This document shows, piece after piece, positions 35,920 through 47,659 of a stretch of 64,000 nucleotides of DNA (positions are counted from its first letter, which is position 1; the number at the start of each line of letters is the position of its first letter). This DNA is from Rhizomys pruinosus (lineage: Eukaryota; Chordata; Mammalia; Rodentia; Spalacidae), in assembly GCA_009823505.1 (NCBI GenBank), contig VZQC01010436.1, forward strand, positions 1,987,568 to 2,051,567. The letters are read 5' to 3'. The position numbers and the translations under genes are program-made. The notes under the pieces are model-generated. The model made no database searches and had not been told where the DNA came from. It was given only the letters and a program-made list of their open reading frames with translations.

Positions 35920-36138
35920 GGGGCTGGAGAGATGGCTTAGCAGTTAAGAGCACTGGCTCTTCTTGCAGAAGAACAAGGTTTGAATCCCAACACCTACATC
36001 AAGGCTAACAACCATTTGTAACACCAGTTCCAGGGTAAATACAAGCTATTTTGTGACTTCTATGAACATTCTATGACACAGCTGCACTTATATACATCAG
36101 ACAATATACTCATATACATAAAATAAAATAACAAAATA
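35920..36138 (+). mobile_element. B2/B3-type SINE, plus strand
   Basis: GGGGCTGGAGAGATGGCTTA head, AAGGTTTGAATCCCAACACC box B side, and an ATACTCATATACATAAAATA tail. Confidence 0.88.
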
Positions 36139-36884
36139 TTCTTAAATATTGATTTGGTTATCTGGGGTCTTTTTTGATTCCATATGAATTTTAAAATGTT
36201 TTTGTTCTAATTCTCTGAAGAGTGTAATGGGGATTTTCTTTGGGATTGCATGGAATCTATAGATTATTTTGGTCAACAGGTCATTTTCTTGATTTTATTT
36301 CTACCAAACTATGAGCAAGGAGGTCTTTCCATCTCTTTTTATCTTTCTCATCCTCTTTCTTCAAAGTTTTGGAATTTTCATTTTAAAGAACTTTAATATC
36401 TTTGGTTAGCATTATTCCTAGATATTTTATTTTATGTGAGGCTATTGTGAATGGGAGGGCTTCCATAAACACTTTCTCTGATTACTTGTTATTTGTTTAT
36501 AGAAAAGCTACTGATTTTTGTAAATTAATTTTGTATATGCCACTTTTCTGAAAGTATTTATCATTTATGAATGTTTTCTGGTGGAATTTTTGGAATCTCG
36601 TATGTGTAATATCATATCATCTGCAAATGGTGATAATTTGACCACTTATTTTCGAATTAATAGTCCTTTCCTTTTCTTCTCTTGTCTTAATTGCTCTTGC
36701 AGGACTTTCAAAAAACATATACAAAAGGATTGGAGATAGTGGGCAGCTTTGTCTGGTTCCTGATTATAATGGGAATCCTTCCAGTTTTGCTCCATTTCAA
36801 TTGATGTTGACTGTGCATTATTTGTATATACTTTAATTATATTGAAGTATATTCTTACAGTCCAACTTCCTGTAAGGATTAAAA

Positions 36885-37105
36885 AAATATTTTATTTTAT
36901 GTGCATGAATGAATTGCCTGCATCTGTGTAAGTTCACCCATTTCATGCAACACACACAGAGGTCAGAAGAGGACATCAGATTCCCTGGAACTAGAGTTAC
37001 AGATGGTGAATTTTATTGTCATGTGGGTGCTGAGAATGGAGCCTGGGTCCTCAGTAAGAACAACTAGTGCTCTTTACCACTGAGGCATATCTCCACTATG
37101 CCCCT
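36885..37105 (-). mobile_element. B2/B3-type SINE, minus strand
   Basis: ATTTTATTTTATGTGCATGA tail side, GAGGTCAGAAGAGGACATCA, ATGTGGGTGCTGAGAATGGA, and GAGGCATATCTCCACTATGC head side. Inserted into the old L1. Confidence 0.85.
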
Positions 37106-37215
37106 AAGACTTTCAATATGAATGCATGCTGGATTTTCTTAAAGACCTTTTCTACATCTACTTAGATGACCATTTCATTTTTGTTCTTAAGTCCAGTTAT
37201 ATGATTTATTACATT

Positions 37216-37425
37216 AAAATATTTTCTTTATGATTTTTGTTTTGTGTGTATTAGTATATTGCCTGAATATGTATATGAGCACCCATGTATTGCAATACCG
37301 ACAGAGGTCAGAAGAGAGGGATGGATCCTCTGAAACTGCTGTTAGTCATCTTTTGGGTGCTGGGAATCAAACCCAGTTCCTCTGGAAGAACAGTCAGTGC
37401 CCTTAACTGCTGAGCCATCTCTCCA
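37216..37425 (-). mobile_element. B2/B3-type SINE, minus strand, with target-site duplication
   Basis: Tail side TTTTGTTTTGTGTGTATTAG, body GAGGTCAGAAGAGAGGGATG, box B side GGGAATCAAACCCAGTTCC, head GAGCCATCTCTCCAA. L1 sequence TTTATTACATT at about 37204-37215 is repeated at 37427-37437. Confidence 0.87.
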
Positions 37426-37529
37426 ATTTATTACATTTACTGACTTACATGTATGGCACTGTAAACATAGCCAAATACAAATGGCTGGAGAAGATATAGA
37501 TCCTAGAGAAAACCCTACCTCTGCCATGT

Positions 37530-37935
37530 CCTGTGCTGGTTAGCTTTACTTGTCAACTTGACACACCTGGGATTAGGGAGACTTAATTGGGGAATTGCAT
37601 CCATTGGGCTGGTCTGAGGTCATGTCTATGGGGCATGTTTTGATTGGTGAGTGATTTTGGAAGGTCCAGCCAACTGTAGGTGGTGCTATCCCTTGGTAGT
37701 TTGCTCTGCATTGTATAAGGAAACAGGTTAAGCATGGGCCTATGGAGCAAGCCAGTAGGCAGCATTCCTGTGGCCTGTGTTTCAGCTGTTGACTGCAGGT
37801 TCTTTCCCCGAGTTCCTACCTCAGGCTCCCTCTGTGATGAAGTGTGACTTGGGTAGTGTAAGCCAAATAAACACTTTCCTCCCCAAGTTGGTATTTGTCA
37901 GGGTGCTTTGTCATATCAATTTACACAAACAAGAG
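37530..37935 (+). mobile_element. hAT-like DNA transposon relic (URR1-type)
   Basis: GTGCTGGTTAGCTTTACTTG, GTCAACTTGACACACCTGGG, GGTGGTGCTATCCCTTGGTA, GAGCAAGCCAGTAGGCAGCA and CCAAATAAACACTTTCCTCC follow the rodent URR1 (hAT-Charlie) non-autonomous element in order. It has no coding capacity. Family naming is from memory of the consensus pattern. Confidence 0.7.
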
Positions 37936-38105
37936 CACATGTCTAGAAAAATGTATTTTTTTATTGAATGATATATATGGATGCTTTTATTTTCAGACAG
38001 GTATACCATTCAGGATTCATCAAGGATGTGACTTTTTGCAACAGATCAGGAATGCTACAGAGTTCCACAACTGGAAAATAAGGGTCAGTTAGAAGCCCAG
38101 CTCTC

Positions 38106-38279
38106 AGTGACACACCTGCAATGGAAACTCGATACCTAAAGTTCATAGGTGAATATAATGGAATAGGGGTTAGAGAGAGTACTAATATACCTCTCAACTC
38201 TCACCAACAATGCTTCATGCAACGGAGGGTAATTCACACAGAAGTTTACAACTGGTCAAGTGTAGAGGATGATAACCTA

Positions 38280-38326
<47 letters not shown>

Positions 38327-38845
38327 TGTGTCCCTGGATAAGACTCCTTTTTTAAACCTCAACTACCATGGCTCAGAGACCACCGTGAAAATGGAGGTAC
38401 GAAGATTGCAAGAGCCACAGTTGGTGCAACAGAATCTTCCAGTACTTTTGGAATTTGTGCATAGGAACTTACAGCAATGGAGACAGTATGCACAAGACCA
38501 ATGCCAACTCAGTCAGCCAAAAACTCAGCATAGAACTGAGGAAATGAGTTGAAGGCCCCAACTTTCCCTAAGGAACTACTGGCAGCTGATTAGTTCTGGG
38601 TGAGGGAGAGTTGATCTTCTTATAGGAAGTGACTACAAATAAGCTGTCTAGACTCCAGTGCATGAACTCACACTGAGGGACATCTGAGTACACAGACTTG
38701 ACCAGTAAGGACTTAACATATATGACAGAATGCATAAGATTCATTGGGGGCTATTCAGGTGTAGAAATGGGAGTGGATTGTAAATATGATGAAGATATAT
38801 TGTGTGGAATGAAAAAAATCAATAAAATATACACAGTGAGAAAAA
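38106..38845 (+). mobile_element. Lx-type L1 3' UTR/3' end, plus strand
   Basis: CTCTCAACTCTCACCAACAA, TTCACACAGAAGTTTACAAC, a TG tract (38283-38327), CGTGAAAATGGAGGTACGAA, GAACTACTGGCAGCTGATTA, GACTTAACATATATGACAGA, a weak G-rich tract and AATCAATAAAATATACACAG. The 143-codon plus frame (38121-38552) spans the TG tract (Cys-Val repeat) and is not a gene. Confidence 0.7.
38283..38327. repeat. (TG)n microsatellite
   Basis: Perfect TG dinucleotide run inside the Lx-type 3' UTR. Confidence 0.96.
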
Positions 38846-39239
38846 ATTAACCAGAAAGAGTGATAATAATTGTATGTTTCCATTTAATAAAGCACCTTAA
38901 TATTTTACATAAAGAATTTGTGAACATTTGTTAAACTAGTTTTAGCTTAAGATCATATATTAATATCTTTCTTCAAATTCCTCTCATCTGTACATATCAA
39001 AATATCCTAAAGACAGTCTTTCTACAATGGGTTGAAATCTGCACTACCAAAACATAGTATTCGGTCACAATCATTTCTAATACGTAAGTTTCTATATAAT
39101 ATAGTGGTAATAGTTAGTATTGTAACCCTATTTGATAGTTGAGAAATTTAGTAAATATCAGTAAATTCACAAACATTAAATATTTCCTGTTGGCTATATA
39201 TATTAGGTTCACTTTGAGGAATAATGTGTTGAATTAAGT
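38846..39239. other. unique AT-rich DNA, nothing recognised
   Basis: No gene or repeat supported. Confidence 0.5.
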
Positions 39240-39780
39240 ATACTTTATTTTTTGAGGTTTGCAGAAGCCGAAAGGCAAGACAAAGAAGTGAGAAAACTAT
39301 AAACTATAAGGAAAGGGCTCCACAGAAAAATTTCTCTGGATATTGGAGGATGTACACAGACAATAGATATTCCTTGACCTAAGTAATGAATAATAATGAG
39401 ATACCATTGGGAACAGAAAGGAAAGAAGTATTCTAGGCAAAGGATTCTGAGGGAAGGACAATCAGTTTCTCTAAAGACCAGCTCCCTGACAAGTTACCTA
39501 ATCCCAAGTGGTCAATTGTAAACACATGTAAACATGAACACCACTAAATGAATTCACTGTATAATAAATGCGTATATTTCTAAATGTATACATATATATG
39601 TAACTATATTAAAGAAGAAGCCAACAAATTAAAGGGGAGTGGCAGGCACATTGGAGGATCTGGAGTAAGGACTGAGGAGAGGAAACGATGAAAATACAAT
39701 GCTCATATACAAAATTATATATATATGTGTGTGTGTGTGTTAACTAGGCAGGAAAACAAGTAAGTTAAAAAAGTAGAAAT
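39240..39780 (+). mobile_element. Lx-type L1 3' end, plus strand
   Basis: CAAGTGGTCAATTGTAAACA, CATGTAAACATGAACACCAC, ATACATATATATGTAACTAT and the GGGGAGTGGCAGGCACATTG purine-rich tract match the order of Lx 3' ends. A short TG/TA tract closes it. Confidence 0.6.
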
Positions 39781-39849
39781 TTGAAATGGCATATTGCATA
39801 TTGCTCAATGAGACTATGTTATGATGAATAACATAACTTTTAATCTTTT

Positions 39850-40075
39850 AAAATACATATTTATTTTATGTTATGTGTATGAGTGCATGCATGTCTGTAA
39901 GTACACCATGAGAGTACAAATCCTGAAGAGACTGAAAGAGGACATTGCATCTCTTGGGACTGGATTTACAGACTGTTGTTAGCTGCCATGTGGGTGTTGG
40001 GAACCAGAACTGGTTTCTCTGCAACAATGAAGAGTGCTCTTTAGCACTGAATTTTATATATATATATATATATAT
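39850..40075 (-). mobile_element. B2/B3-type SINE relic, minus strand, plus (TA)n
   Basis: TTTATTTTATGTTATGTGTA tail side, AGAGGACATTGCATCTCTTG, CCATGTGGGTGTTGGGAACC, GAGTGCTCTTTAGCACTGA head side. A TA run follows at 40055-40075. Confidence 0.75.
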
Positions 40076-40254
40076 TATTAATATAGGATATAATAATGTG
40101 ATAGTGAAACAGGAAAGCTAAAGCAAATACATAGAGCAAACACAAGAAAAGAATAACGCAAAGGATGTGATTGTTGGAAAATAATATATTTCACATGAGC
40201 TTTTTACTGAATTTTTTGACATATGTGGAAAATAGACTGCACAATCGATATTTG

Positions 40255-40312
40255 AGGATATCTCTCTCTATCTCAGCTATCTATCTCATCTCTCTTCTAT
40301 CTATTCTCTCTA
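40255..40312. repeat. pyrimidine-rich TCTA/TCTC microsatellite
   Basis: Imperfect TCTATC/TCTC run directly before an inverted B1. Confidence 0.85.
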
Positions 40313-40324
40313 CTTTGCCCCCGG

Positions 40325-40455
40325 GTCCTCCCTGTACCTCTAGCTGTCCTGGAACTCACTATATAGACCAGACTGGCCTTGAACTTACAGAGATCTGCCT
40401 GCCTCTGCCTCCTGAGTGCTAAGATTAAAGGCATGTGCCACCATGCATAGCGAGG
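40325..40455 (-). mobile_element. B1 SINE, minus strand
   Basis: TAGCTGTCCTGGAACTCACT, CAGACTGGCCTTGAACTTAC, TCTGCCTCCTGAGTGCTAAG, GCATGTGCCACCATGCATAG. The usual tail side has been replaced by the pyrimidine tract. Confidence 0.9.
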
Positions 40456-40755
40456 TAATTTATTTTATATAACTGAAAATGCTTCAAAAGATGAAAGAAA
40501 AATCATTACGTCTGAATGCGCATTGGCTTTCGGAAAATATTTTTACAAATGAAGTCACCTAAAGACAAAATGAGAATTAGGAAATAAAGCTAGTTCTTAC
40601 CTCGGAAACATACCTTCATTGTTGTAGAACCTCTGGCTGTTCAACAGAAACATTCTTTCCCCTTTTCCACTTTATAGTCTGCCTGGGAATACTGATATGT
40701 ATGCGTGATATACATGGCTTCAAATGGTACCTGATGAGGTGTGGTCATTGTGTCG
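40456..40755. other. unique DNA, no feature recognised
   Basis: No gene or repeat supported. Confidence 0.5.
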
Positions 40756-40756
40756 A

Positions 40757-40819
<63 letters not shown>
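40756..40819. repeat. (GA)n microsatellite, long and perfect
   Basis: About 64 bases of uninterrupted GA. The antisense Leu-Ser frame here is an artefact. Confidence 0.97.
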
Positions 40820-40821
<2 letters not shown>

Positions 40822-41041
40822 ATAATTTGCCTTCTTTTTTTCACTGTCAATTTACATTAGCTTAGCAGTCTCTCTTAAGAGAACTGCACTGTTCCTCTCT
40901 CAGAAGCTTCACTTTACCTCTGCTTATGTATTGTGAAAAACATTATACCCCTCTGCCTATCTGGTCTAAGTGATACTGATAGCTACATTTTACCTAGTAT
41001 TGATTTCTAGTTATGTATATTTGTACTGTCCTGCAATTTAA

Positions 41042-41122
41042 TACACACACACACACACACACACACACGCATACACACACACACATGCACGTACACACAC
41101 ACACACACATACACACACACAT

Positions 41123-41162
<40 letters not shown>

Positions 41163-41184
41163 ACGTGCACACACACACACACAG
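41042..41184. repeat. compound (CA)n/(CATA)n microsatellite
   Basis: About 140 bases of CA runs broken by CATACA, GCATACA, CATGCACGTA and similar steps. The open frames on both strands are repeat artefacts. Confidence 0.96.
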
Positions 41185-41480
41185 GTTCATATACACCTTC
41201 TTCAGAGTATCCTCATTGAGTGTGCCTTGTGTTTTCTACAGGGACACTTACTGTTGAAAAAGTCAAGATTTTCCCTATATGCACAATAAATATTTATTAT
41301 CTATTTACTTTGTAGCAGCCTTCTTCTAGGTGTTTGGAAAAACTCGGGACCTAGAGTTTCTGTTCCCACCAAGTTTATAGTCTAGGAAATTAAAATAGAG
41401 AGTATATAGAATGGAGCTCAAACACTTTCGTCACTTTCTTCTCAAGGATCTAGTGAAATAATAGTAAAGGCATAAAAATA

Positions 41481-41481
<1 letters not shown>

Positions 41482-41527
<46 letters not shown>
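41482..41527. repeat. (GA)n microsatellite
   Basis: Perfect GA run of about 46 bases. Confidence 0.96.
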
Positions 41528-41529
<2 letters not shown>

Positions 41530-42180
41530 AACTAACGTTAGGTGAGTTCAAAGAATTTTTTGGAAGAAGGAAATGAGACAGACTCACAAGATGAATTGTA
41601 GTATATTAAAAAAAAACACAGCAGAACAACAAGATGAATGAAAGTAATAAGGACCACCCAGACTTCTCTCAGGGCAAGCACTATATGTCACCTAGCAATA
41701 TGACACAGTCTGGCCTAGGGATATTTCAAAACTGATCTGGTGATTTTCAGAAGACAAGGCCACCTCAGAAATTCTCATAAATTTTAACACCAGTACAAAT
41801 CATAGCCCAAAAGACATGATAACAAATACATAATATTAAACGTTGATATCCCCAAAGAGCAAACTCTCTGGTTTATAAATGCTACGCATTCTAAAATACC
41901 CCAAACTATGAACAAAACAATTAAAATCTGGAACAGCTACATTCTGAAAACTGTGACTCTCAGTAAAAGTAAGGTTATAAAAAGAAGAATTCAGGGAAAA
42001 TGAATAGAGATTTTCAGTTTTATGTGGGATATTTGAATTATGTGAGGTGAAATGAATGCTTAGGATCCTTATAAAATATAGTTTGGGAGTGCGTTTGTAA
42101 CATGTTTCTGAAGAATAGTATGTGAGTCTGGATGGAGTTGACAGAGAAAGTCTAGCACATAAAAATTGTTATAAATTTAT
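41528..42180. other. unique DNA, no feature recognised
   Basis: No gene or repeat supported. Confidence 0.5.
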
Positions 42181-42216
42181 TCTTTTTTTGTCTTTTTGAG
42201 ACAGGGTCTCCTCTGT
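42181..42216 (-). mobile_element. B1 tail fragment abutting the composite repeat
   Basis: GTCTTTTTGAGACAGGGTCT is the reverse of a B1 3' end. It breaks off where composite copy 4 begins, and the rest of the B1 was not found past that copy's far end. Confidence 0.6.
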
Positions 42217-43650
42217 GGATCCTACATGTAACAACTAGTTATAATGAGTCCTAATGAAACTTACCTTCTAGGTGCCACAAAGGTTCTGATATGAGAGACT
42301 TCCTTGCCTTCCCACCCACAGAACAAGGAGAAATATGACAATGATGAGGTCGCTCCCCAACTGTAAATTGGAGACAACTATTGTAGAGGTGATCTCTTAT
42401 AAAACCGGTAAAACTGCTTTCTTTAATTGACTACTAGACATGGGAACTGTGGAAGGGATTACTCTCTGTTCAGAACCAAATATAATACTAAAGTCCTAGG
42501 GCTATGCACTCAGGCAAAATATATTAATACAGGAGCTCTGACATCAGCAATGGATTGTTCTACCAGGTGGATGTTGGCCAGGGGATCCAAGGCCCCACAA
42601 AAGGTAAGGGCTCCTTGCCTCTAAGTTGGGATACCTACAGGAGGAGAGGCAATAAGACCCTGCTGCCGAAGACCTGACGTTAACATGGGAGGGATGTATT
42701 GAGACCACACATGCAAGTGTACAGATGGCCTCTGGAATGCCAGAGAGTGTTACCAAAGGCCACTAAACCAATAAAGCAAATATGGGTCTCCCTGAGTCAA
42801 GCAAGACTCCACCGTCAGCACCAGCTACACCTCACCTGCCTGGAAATACTGTGCAGCAGAGGCAGCCATGTGCCTGTATATCCCAAATCTAATTGGCTAT
42901 TGGCTCTCCCCTTGGAGAAATAACCCATGGCTGATGCCACAAGCTTACATCCTCTACGGTTAATGTGATAATACCACATAAGACCCTGTCATATTTAACA
43001 GGGGGAAAATGTAATTCATGGATGAACATATCCAACATGTGGTCTATGCTAAAGTAACTACCATAACTATAGTGCTGCTTAAATACCTATATATCTAATT
43101 GCTTGTTCTTCATTAGTAGGATCGAAAGGTTATTCCTGGACAAACTGTCAGCCCATGAAAGGAAACAGCCAGATTGACCAGAGTCAAGTCAACAGCTCCA
43201 GAGAGAGTGGACTGTTTTTACCTCTCATCCACCTGTGGCCCCTTTTCTAACCGAGAGGAACAACCTCGGAAGAGGGGGCGTGGTAAGAATGTAAGGGGCT
43301 GCGATTGGGGTGAATGGTGAAACTACAGCAAATAGACTGGACACATCATTGATCAAAATGCTTGATTGAACAACAACCTCTCCACTAACCCACTGGATGG
43401 TGGGGCTGTAGGTTTGGGCACAACAGCTGCAGGGTTTTGCATGAAGGATGCTTGTACTCATGGATTATCACTTATAGCTAAAAATGAAAAAAAAATCTGA
43501 GAGAAAGATGCAGGACAGTTATGGCAGAATGCCATGATCTGGGATGGGGTGGGGGTGGGGGGGAGGGAAAAGGAAATAAGCCTGAAAATGAATTGGAAAA
43601 AAATGAAAAAAAAAAAAAAAAAAAAAAAAAATCAATAAAATTATTAAAAA
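42217..43650 (+). mobile_element. L1-tailed composite repeat, copy 4, plus strand
   Basis: The longest plus-strand copy. It begins in the TGGATCCTACATGTAACAAC block shared (inverted) with copies 3 and 7. It runs through TTTAATTGACTACTAGACAT, CAATAAAGCAAATATGGGTC, CAGCTACACCTCACCTGCCT, CGGAAGAGGGGGCGTGGTAA and GGCTGCGATTGGGGTGAATG. It ends in an L1-like 3' end (AGAGAAAGATGCAGGACAGT, a G-rich tract at 43540-43565) and a long A run (about 43608-43631). A 74-codon frame (42699-42923) has a homologue in copies 3 and 6, but amino-acid changes dominate, so it is probably non-coding. Confidence 0.87.
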
Positions 43651-43659
43651 AATAAACTC

Positions 43660-46600
43660 GATTATGCTCAGGAGTTCACATTTTTACCTTTAATTTTCAT
43701 ATTACTCTAAAATATGAATATGTACCTTCTGTACATATACACTAATTACCATGTCGAATAAGTGGGTGAGTTAATTCTAGCCCATTAAGAGATTCACATT
43801 ATAACATCACGGGTACTTTCAATAGAAAGAAATATAACAAAAATGCTTCTCAGTTGCCTTTCGACTGGGGGATTTGGGGATGGTACTAGCATCCACCAAT
43901 GAGTGAAACCATTCCCCATTTGTTTTGAGGGGGACTGTGTTACTTCACTTAGCATAAAGGTTTTGAGTTCCACCCATTTACTTTTATTTGTTTTCATTTT
44001 CTTTTTTTATTTATTTGTTTATTTTTTAAGGATTCTACAATATAATGACACATTTGTTTTCAGATAACATTGAATTACTCAGTTTGTCATCAATTAGGTA
44101 ATTGGTGCATTTTGCAAGTACTACTGTCCAAATTTTTGAACAACCCAAGGTTCCCATAGTCCAGTTGGAGAAGCTTTATGCACAGGCATGTTGATCATTA
44201 GGAGTCCAGACTATATTCCTGTATCTTATGATTCACCCCTATCGCTATCCTCTCACACAGCCCTTACATTCTACCATGCCCCCTCTTCAGCCTTTTGTTC
44301 CCTGGGCTTTGGGAAAGGGGCACAAGTGGGTGAGAAGAAAACAGTCTAATTTCTTTGGAGTTGTCATTTTGGACTCTAGTCTGTTCAGGTTGTTTCCCTT
44401 CATGGGTTGACAGCTTTTCCAGTGATACCCTTTTTAGTCATACTAACAAAGCACAAGCTATTGGATGTACAGGCATTTAAGCAGTACTAATTATTATGTC
44501 AAGTTGTCATCTTTCTTACTGCTGCATAGAACTCCATTGTGTGGATATAGCACATTTTTGCTATCCACTCATCAGTTGTGGGGCACTTGGGTGGGTGGGT
44601 TCTAGCTCTTTGCTATTGTGAAGAAAGCAGCTATAAACAGAGATGTGTATGTATCTTTGCAGTAGTATGAGTCTTGTGGGTATATACCCAGGAGTGGTAT
44701 GGCTGGTCAGGTGGTAGGCTCATTTTGAGTCTTTTAAGTGTTTTCCACACTGCTTTCCACAGTGGTTTTATGAGTTTACATTCCCACCAAGAGTGGATGA
44801 GTGCTCCCCTTTCCCCACAATCTCTCTAGAATTTGGTATTTTTTCTTTTCTTGATCTTAGCCAGTCTTATGGGAGAGAGCTGATAACTTAGAGTGGTTTT
44901 AATTTTCATTTCCTTAGTTATTAATGATGTTGAACACTGTTTAAGATGCTTCTCAGCCATCTTTACTTCCTCACTGGTGACATCTCTGTTGAGCTATTTA
45001 CTCCATTTTTTGACAAAATCATTTTTTCTTACTTTTTTTTTTCAGTAGTTTATATATTCTGGATGTTAATGCTCTGTCAGATCCATCAGTAGAGAAGGTT
45101 TCCTCCCACTCTGTGGGTTTTCACTTCGCTTCACTGATTGCTTCTTTTGCTGTACAGAAGGTTTTGAGTTTAATGAGGTCTGACTTGTCAATTGTCAACC
45201 TTATTTCCTGGGCAGCTGCTGCCTGAATTAGAAAGCCTTTTCCAATGCCTATGTCTTGTAGGTTGCTGCCAACATTTTCTTTATCACCTTCAGAGTTTTA
45301 GGTTTCATGTTGACATCTTTGATCCACGTGGAGTTGGTTTTTGTACAGGGTGAGAGGTAAAGGTTTAATTTTGTTCTTCTACATATGGTGATCCAATTTT
45401 GCCAGCACTATTTGCTGAAGATATCTTTCCTCGAATGAGCTTTTTGGGCCCATTTATCAAATATGTGGTAGGTGAAATTGTATGAGCTGAAGTTTGGATC
45501 TTTAATTTTGTGCCATTGGTCAATGGGTCTGTTTTTGTGCCAGTGTCAGGCTATCGTTTTGAATATAGCCCTGTAATATAGCTTGAAATCTGGTAAGGTG
45601 ATCCCCCTTGTATTGCATTTTTCTCTCAGGGTTTTGTTAGCTATTCAGGGTTTTTGGTTTTCCATATGAATTTAAGGATTTTTTTCCCAATTCTGTGAAG
45701 AAACTCATGGGGATTTTAATTGGGATTGCATTGAATCCGTATATTAATTTGGGTAGAATGGACATTTTTACTATATTGATTTTTCCAGTCCATGAGCATG
45801 AGAGGTTTTTCCATTTTTTGATGTCTTCTTCAATCTCTTTCTACACAGGTTTGAATTTTTTGTTTTAGAGATCTTTGGTGCCTTTGGTTAGGTTTGTTGC
45901 CAGGTATTTTATTTTTTTGATGCTGTTGTGAATGGGAAGATCTCCTTATATTCCTTCTCCAGTTGCTTGTTGATAGTGTAAAGAAAGATTACCGATTTTT
46001 CTAGGTGAATTTTGTATCCTGCCACTTACTGAAACTCTTAATTGTTTCTAGGAGTTTTCTGGTGGAGTTTTTAGCATCCCTCAAGTAAACTATCATATCA
46101 CATGCAAACACAGATAGTTTGACTTCCTTTTTTTCCAATTAGTACTCCTTTAATTTCCCTTTCTCTCTTATTGCGCTAGCAAGCATTTCAAGCACTATAT
46201 TGAAGAGGAGTGATGATGGGGATCAGACTTGCTGTGTTCCTGCCTTTAAGGTGAATGCTTCTAATTTTTCTCCATTTAGGACGATGTTGGCTGTGGGTTT
46301 ATTGCATATGGCTTTGATTATATTTAGCTATGTTCCCTTCAGTACAATTCCCTCTAGAACTTTATACATGAAGGGATGCTGGATCTGGTCAAAGGCTTTT
46401 TCTGCATCAATTCAGATGATTGTGTGATATTGGGAGTTTGTGTTTCTCTTCCTCTAGTTTTTTTTTTTTTTTTGCAGTTTCTGTTTCTTTTCTTCTAGTT
46501 CTTTTCAGAGTTTGTCATTCTCTCACTCTAACTCTTTCCACAGTTTATCATTTTTCTTTCTACAACCTTCCTGACTTTTTCATTTTTTCCCCTTAGTTCT

Positions 46601-46770
46601 CTGATTTGTTGTTTATAGTCTTTGATTTCTTTGAATATGTCTAAAATTGTTCTTCTAAGGTTCATGTCATTTTTTTAATTCCAGGGAGATCTCCTTCTAG
46701 GAATCTTCTATAGGTATGGTAGAGCTCAGTGTAGATTTATTATCAGCTTTTCCAATGTTGTTGTTGTTGT
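43660..46770 (-). mobile_element. L1-C: internally deleted L1, minus strand
   Basis: On the minus strand: ORF1 N-terminal region (46765-46440), an abrupt join to ORF2 RT sequence at about 46430, ORF2 to its C-terminus (about 43800), then 3' UTR to 43660. Everything from the ORF1 coiled coil to the RT fingers, about 2.7 kb by comparison with L1-F, is missing. The RT box reads FACD (46097-46108). Composite copy 5 interrupts the ORF2 end at 43985-44512. No usable open frame remains. Confidence 0.85.
43985..44512 (-). mobile_element. L1-tailed composite repeat, copy 5, minus strand
   Basis: About 0.5 kb, 5'-truncated. It matches the 3' piece of copy 2 closely (AACAGTCTAATTTCTTTGGA, CAGGTTGTTTCCCTTCATGG, GGTTCCCATAGTCCAGTTGG), including the second type of 3' tail. 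The A-rich end is T-rich on plus at 43998-44027. It splits L1-C between the codons for the C-terminal AVKKDD and the following Met-Ser region. Flanks TTTTCATTTTCTTT and GTTGTCATCTTTCTT are a plausible but imperfect duplication. Confidence 0.83.
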
Positions 46771-47659
46771 TTCTATCAGAACATAGTATTTTTATTTTTC
46801 TTTATAAATTTTATTTATTTTTTTAATTGATGGTTTGTGTATTCCATATATTATCTTTCAGTCCAATTTGGACACATTTGCCCCCCACCCCACCCCAGTT
46901 CATGCCTTCTGCCACACATGTCTTGCATATTTCTCTCAAACTTTCCAAAGTTTTTCACTGCAGAGGCTTGCTGTTTGGGGCAGAATTTAACTGCAACGGT
47001 CAGTTCTTTGACCCAGTCTTTATGTTGTTGCTGTTTCCTCCCTTTTGTATTGATCTAAAATATGCCTATATAACCATCACACATGTATCAAAATTATGAA
47101 CTGTATGCTAATTCCAAAATATGTTTAATCATTCACATTTTCCCCTTTAATTTCTTATTATTCTAAGATATGAATATGTGCCTTCCACCCATATACAGTA
47201 ATTACAGAGTTTGAAAATAACTGGTAGGTCAATTCTAGAGCCTGTTAAGAGGTTCATATTATAACAGCACATTTGCTTTCAGATAAATAGAAATATAACA
47301 GTAATGTTGTTCAGCTTGCCTTTCAACTGGGGATTTGGTGTTAGCATTGACAAATGGGGGTAACAATTTTTGGAATTCACAATTTCCCCTTTAATTTTAT
47401 ATTTCTTTAAATTATGCATACATACCCTCCCCCCACATACCACAATTACAATATCTGAAGATAAGTGGTAGTTTAACTCTAAATCCCATTAATGTATTCA
47501 CATTATAATGGTACAGTTGTTTTCAGGTAAAAGAAAATATTGTTGATTTTGCCTTACTACTAAGTATTTGGTGCTAGCATCCACAGATGAGGGATACCAT
47601 TTGTTGTTTGTTTTTCTGAGACTGTGTTACTTCACTTAGCATAATGTCATGCTGTCATC

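Larger units (their letters stand above)
36150..37470 (-). mobile_element. ORF2: old L1 ORF2 fragment, minus strand, interrupted by two SINEs
   Basis: Minus-strand ORF2 reverse transcriptase region, strongly diverged and without long open frame. The RT box can be read around 36612-36635 as FADD. Sequence continues across a SINE (36885-37105) to 37108-37215 (ATGAATGCATGCTGGATTTT, TTTTCTACATCTACTTAGAT), then across another SINE (37216-37427) to about 37470. No ORF1 or 3' end. Confidence 0.8.

Noticed and set aside
38121..38552. 143-codon plus frame with a Cys-Val run
   Set aside because: A translation of a TG microsatellite within an Lx-type 3' UTR, with no domain.
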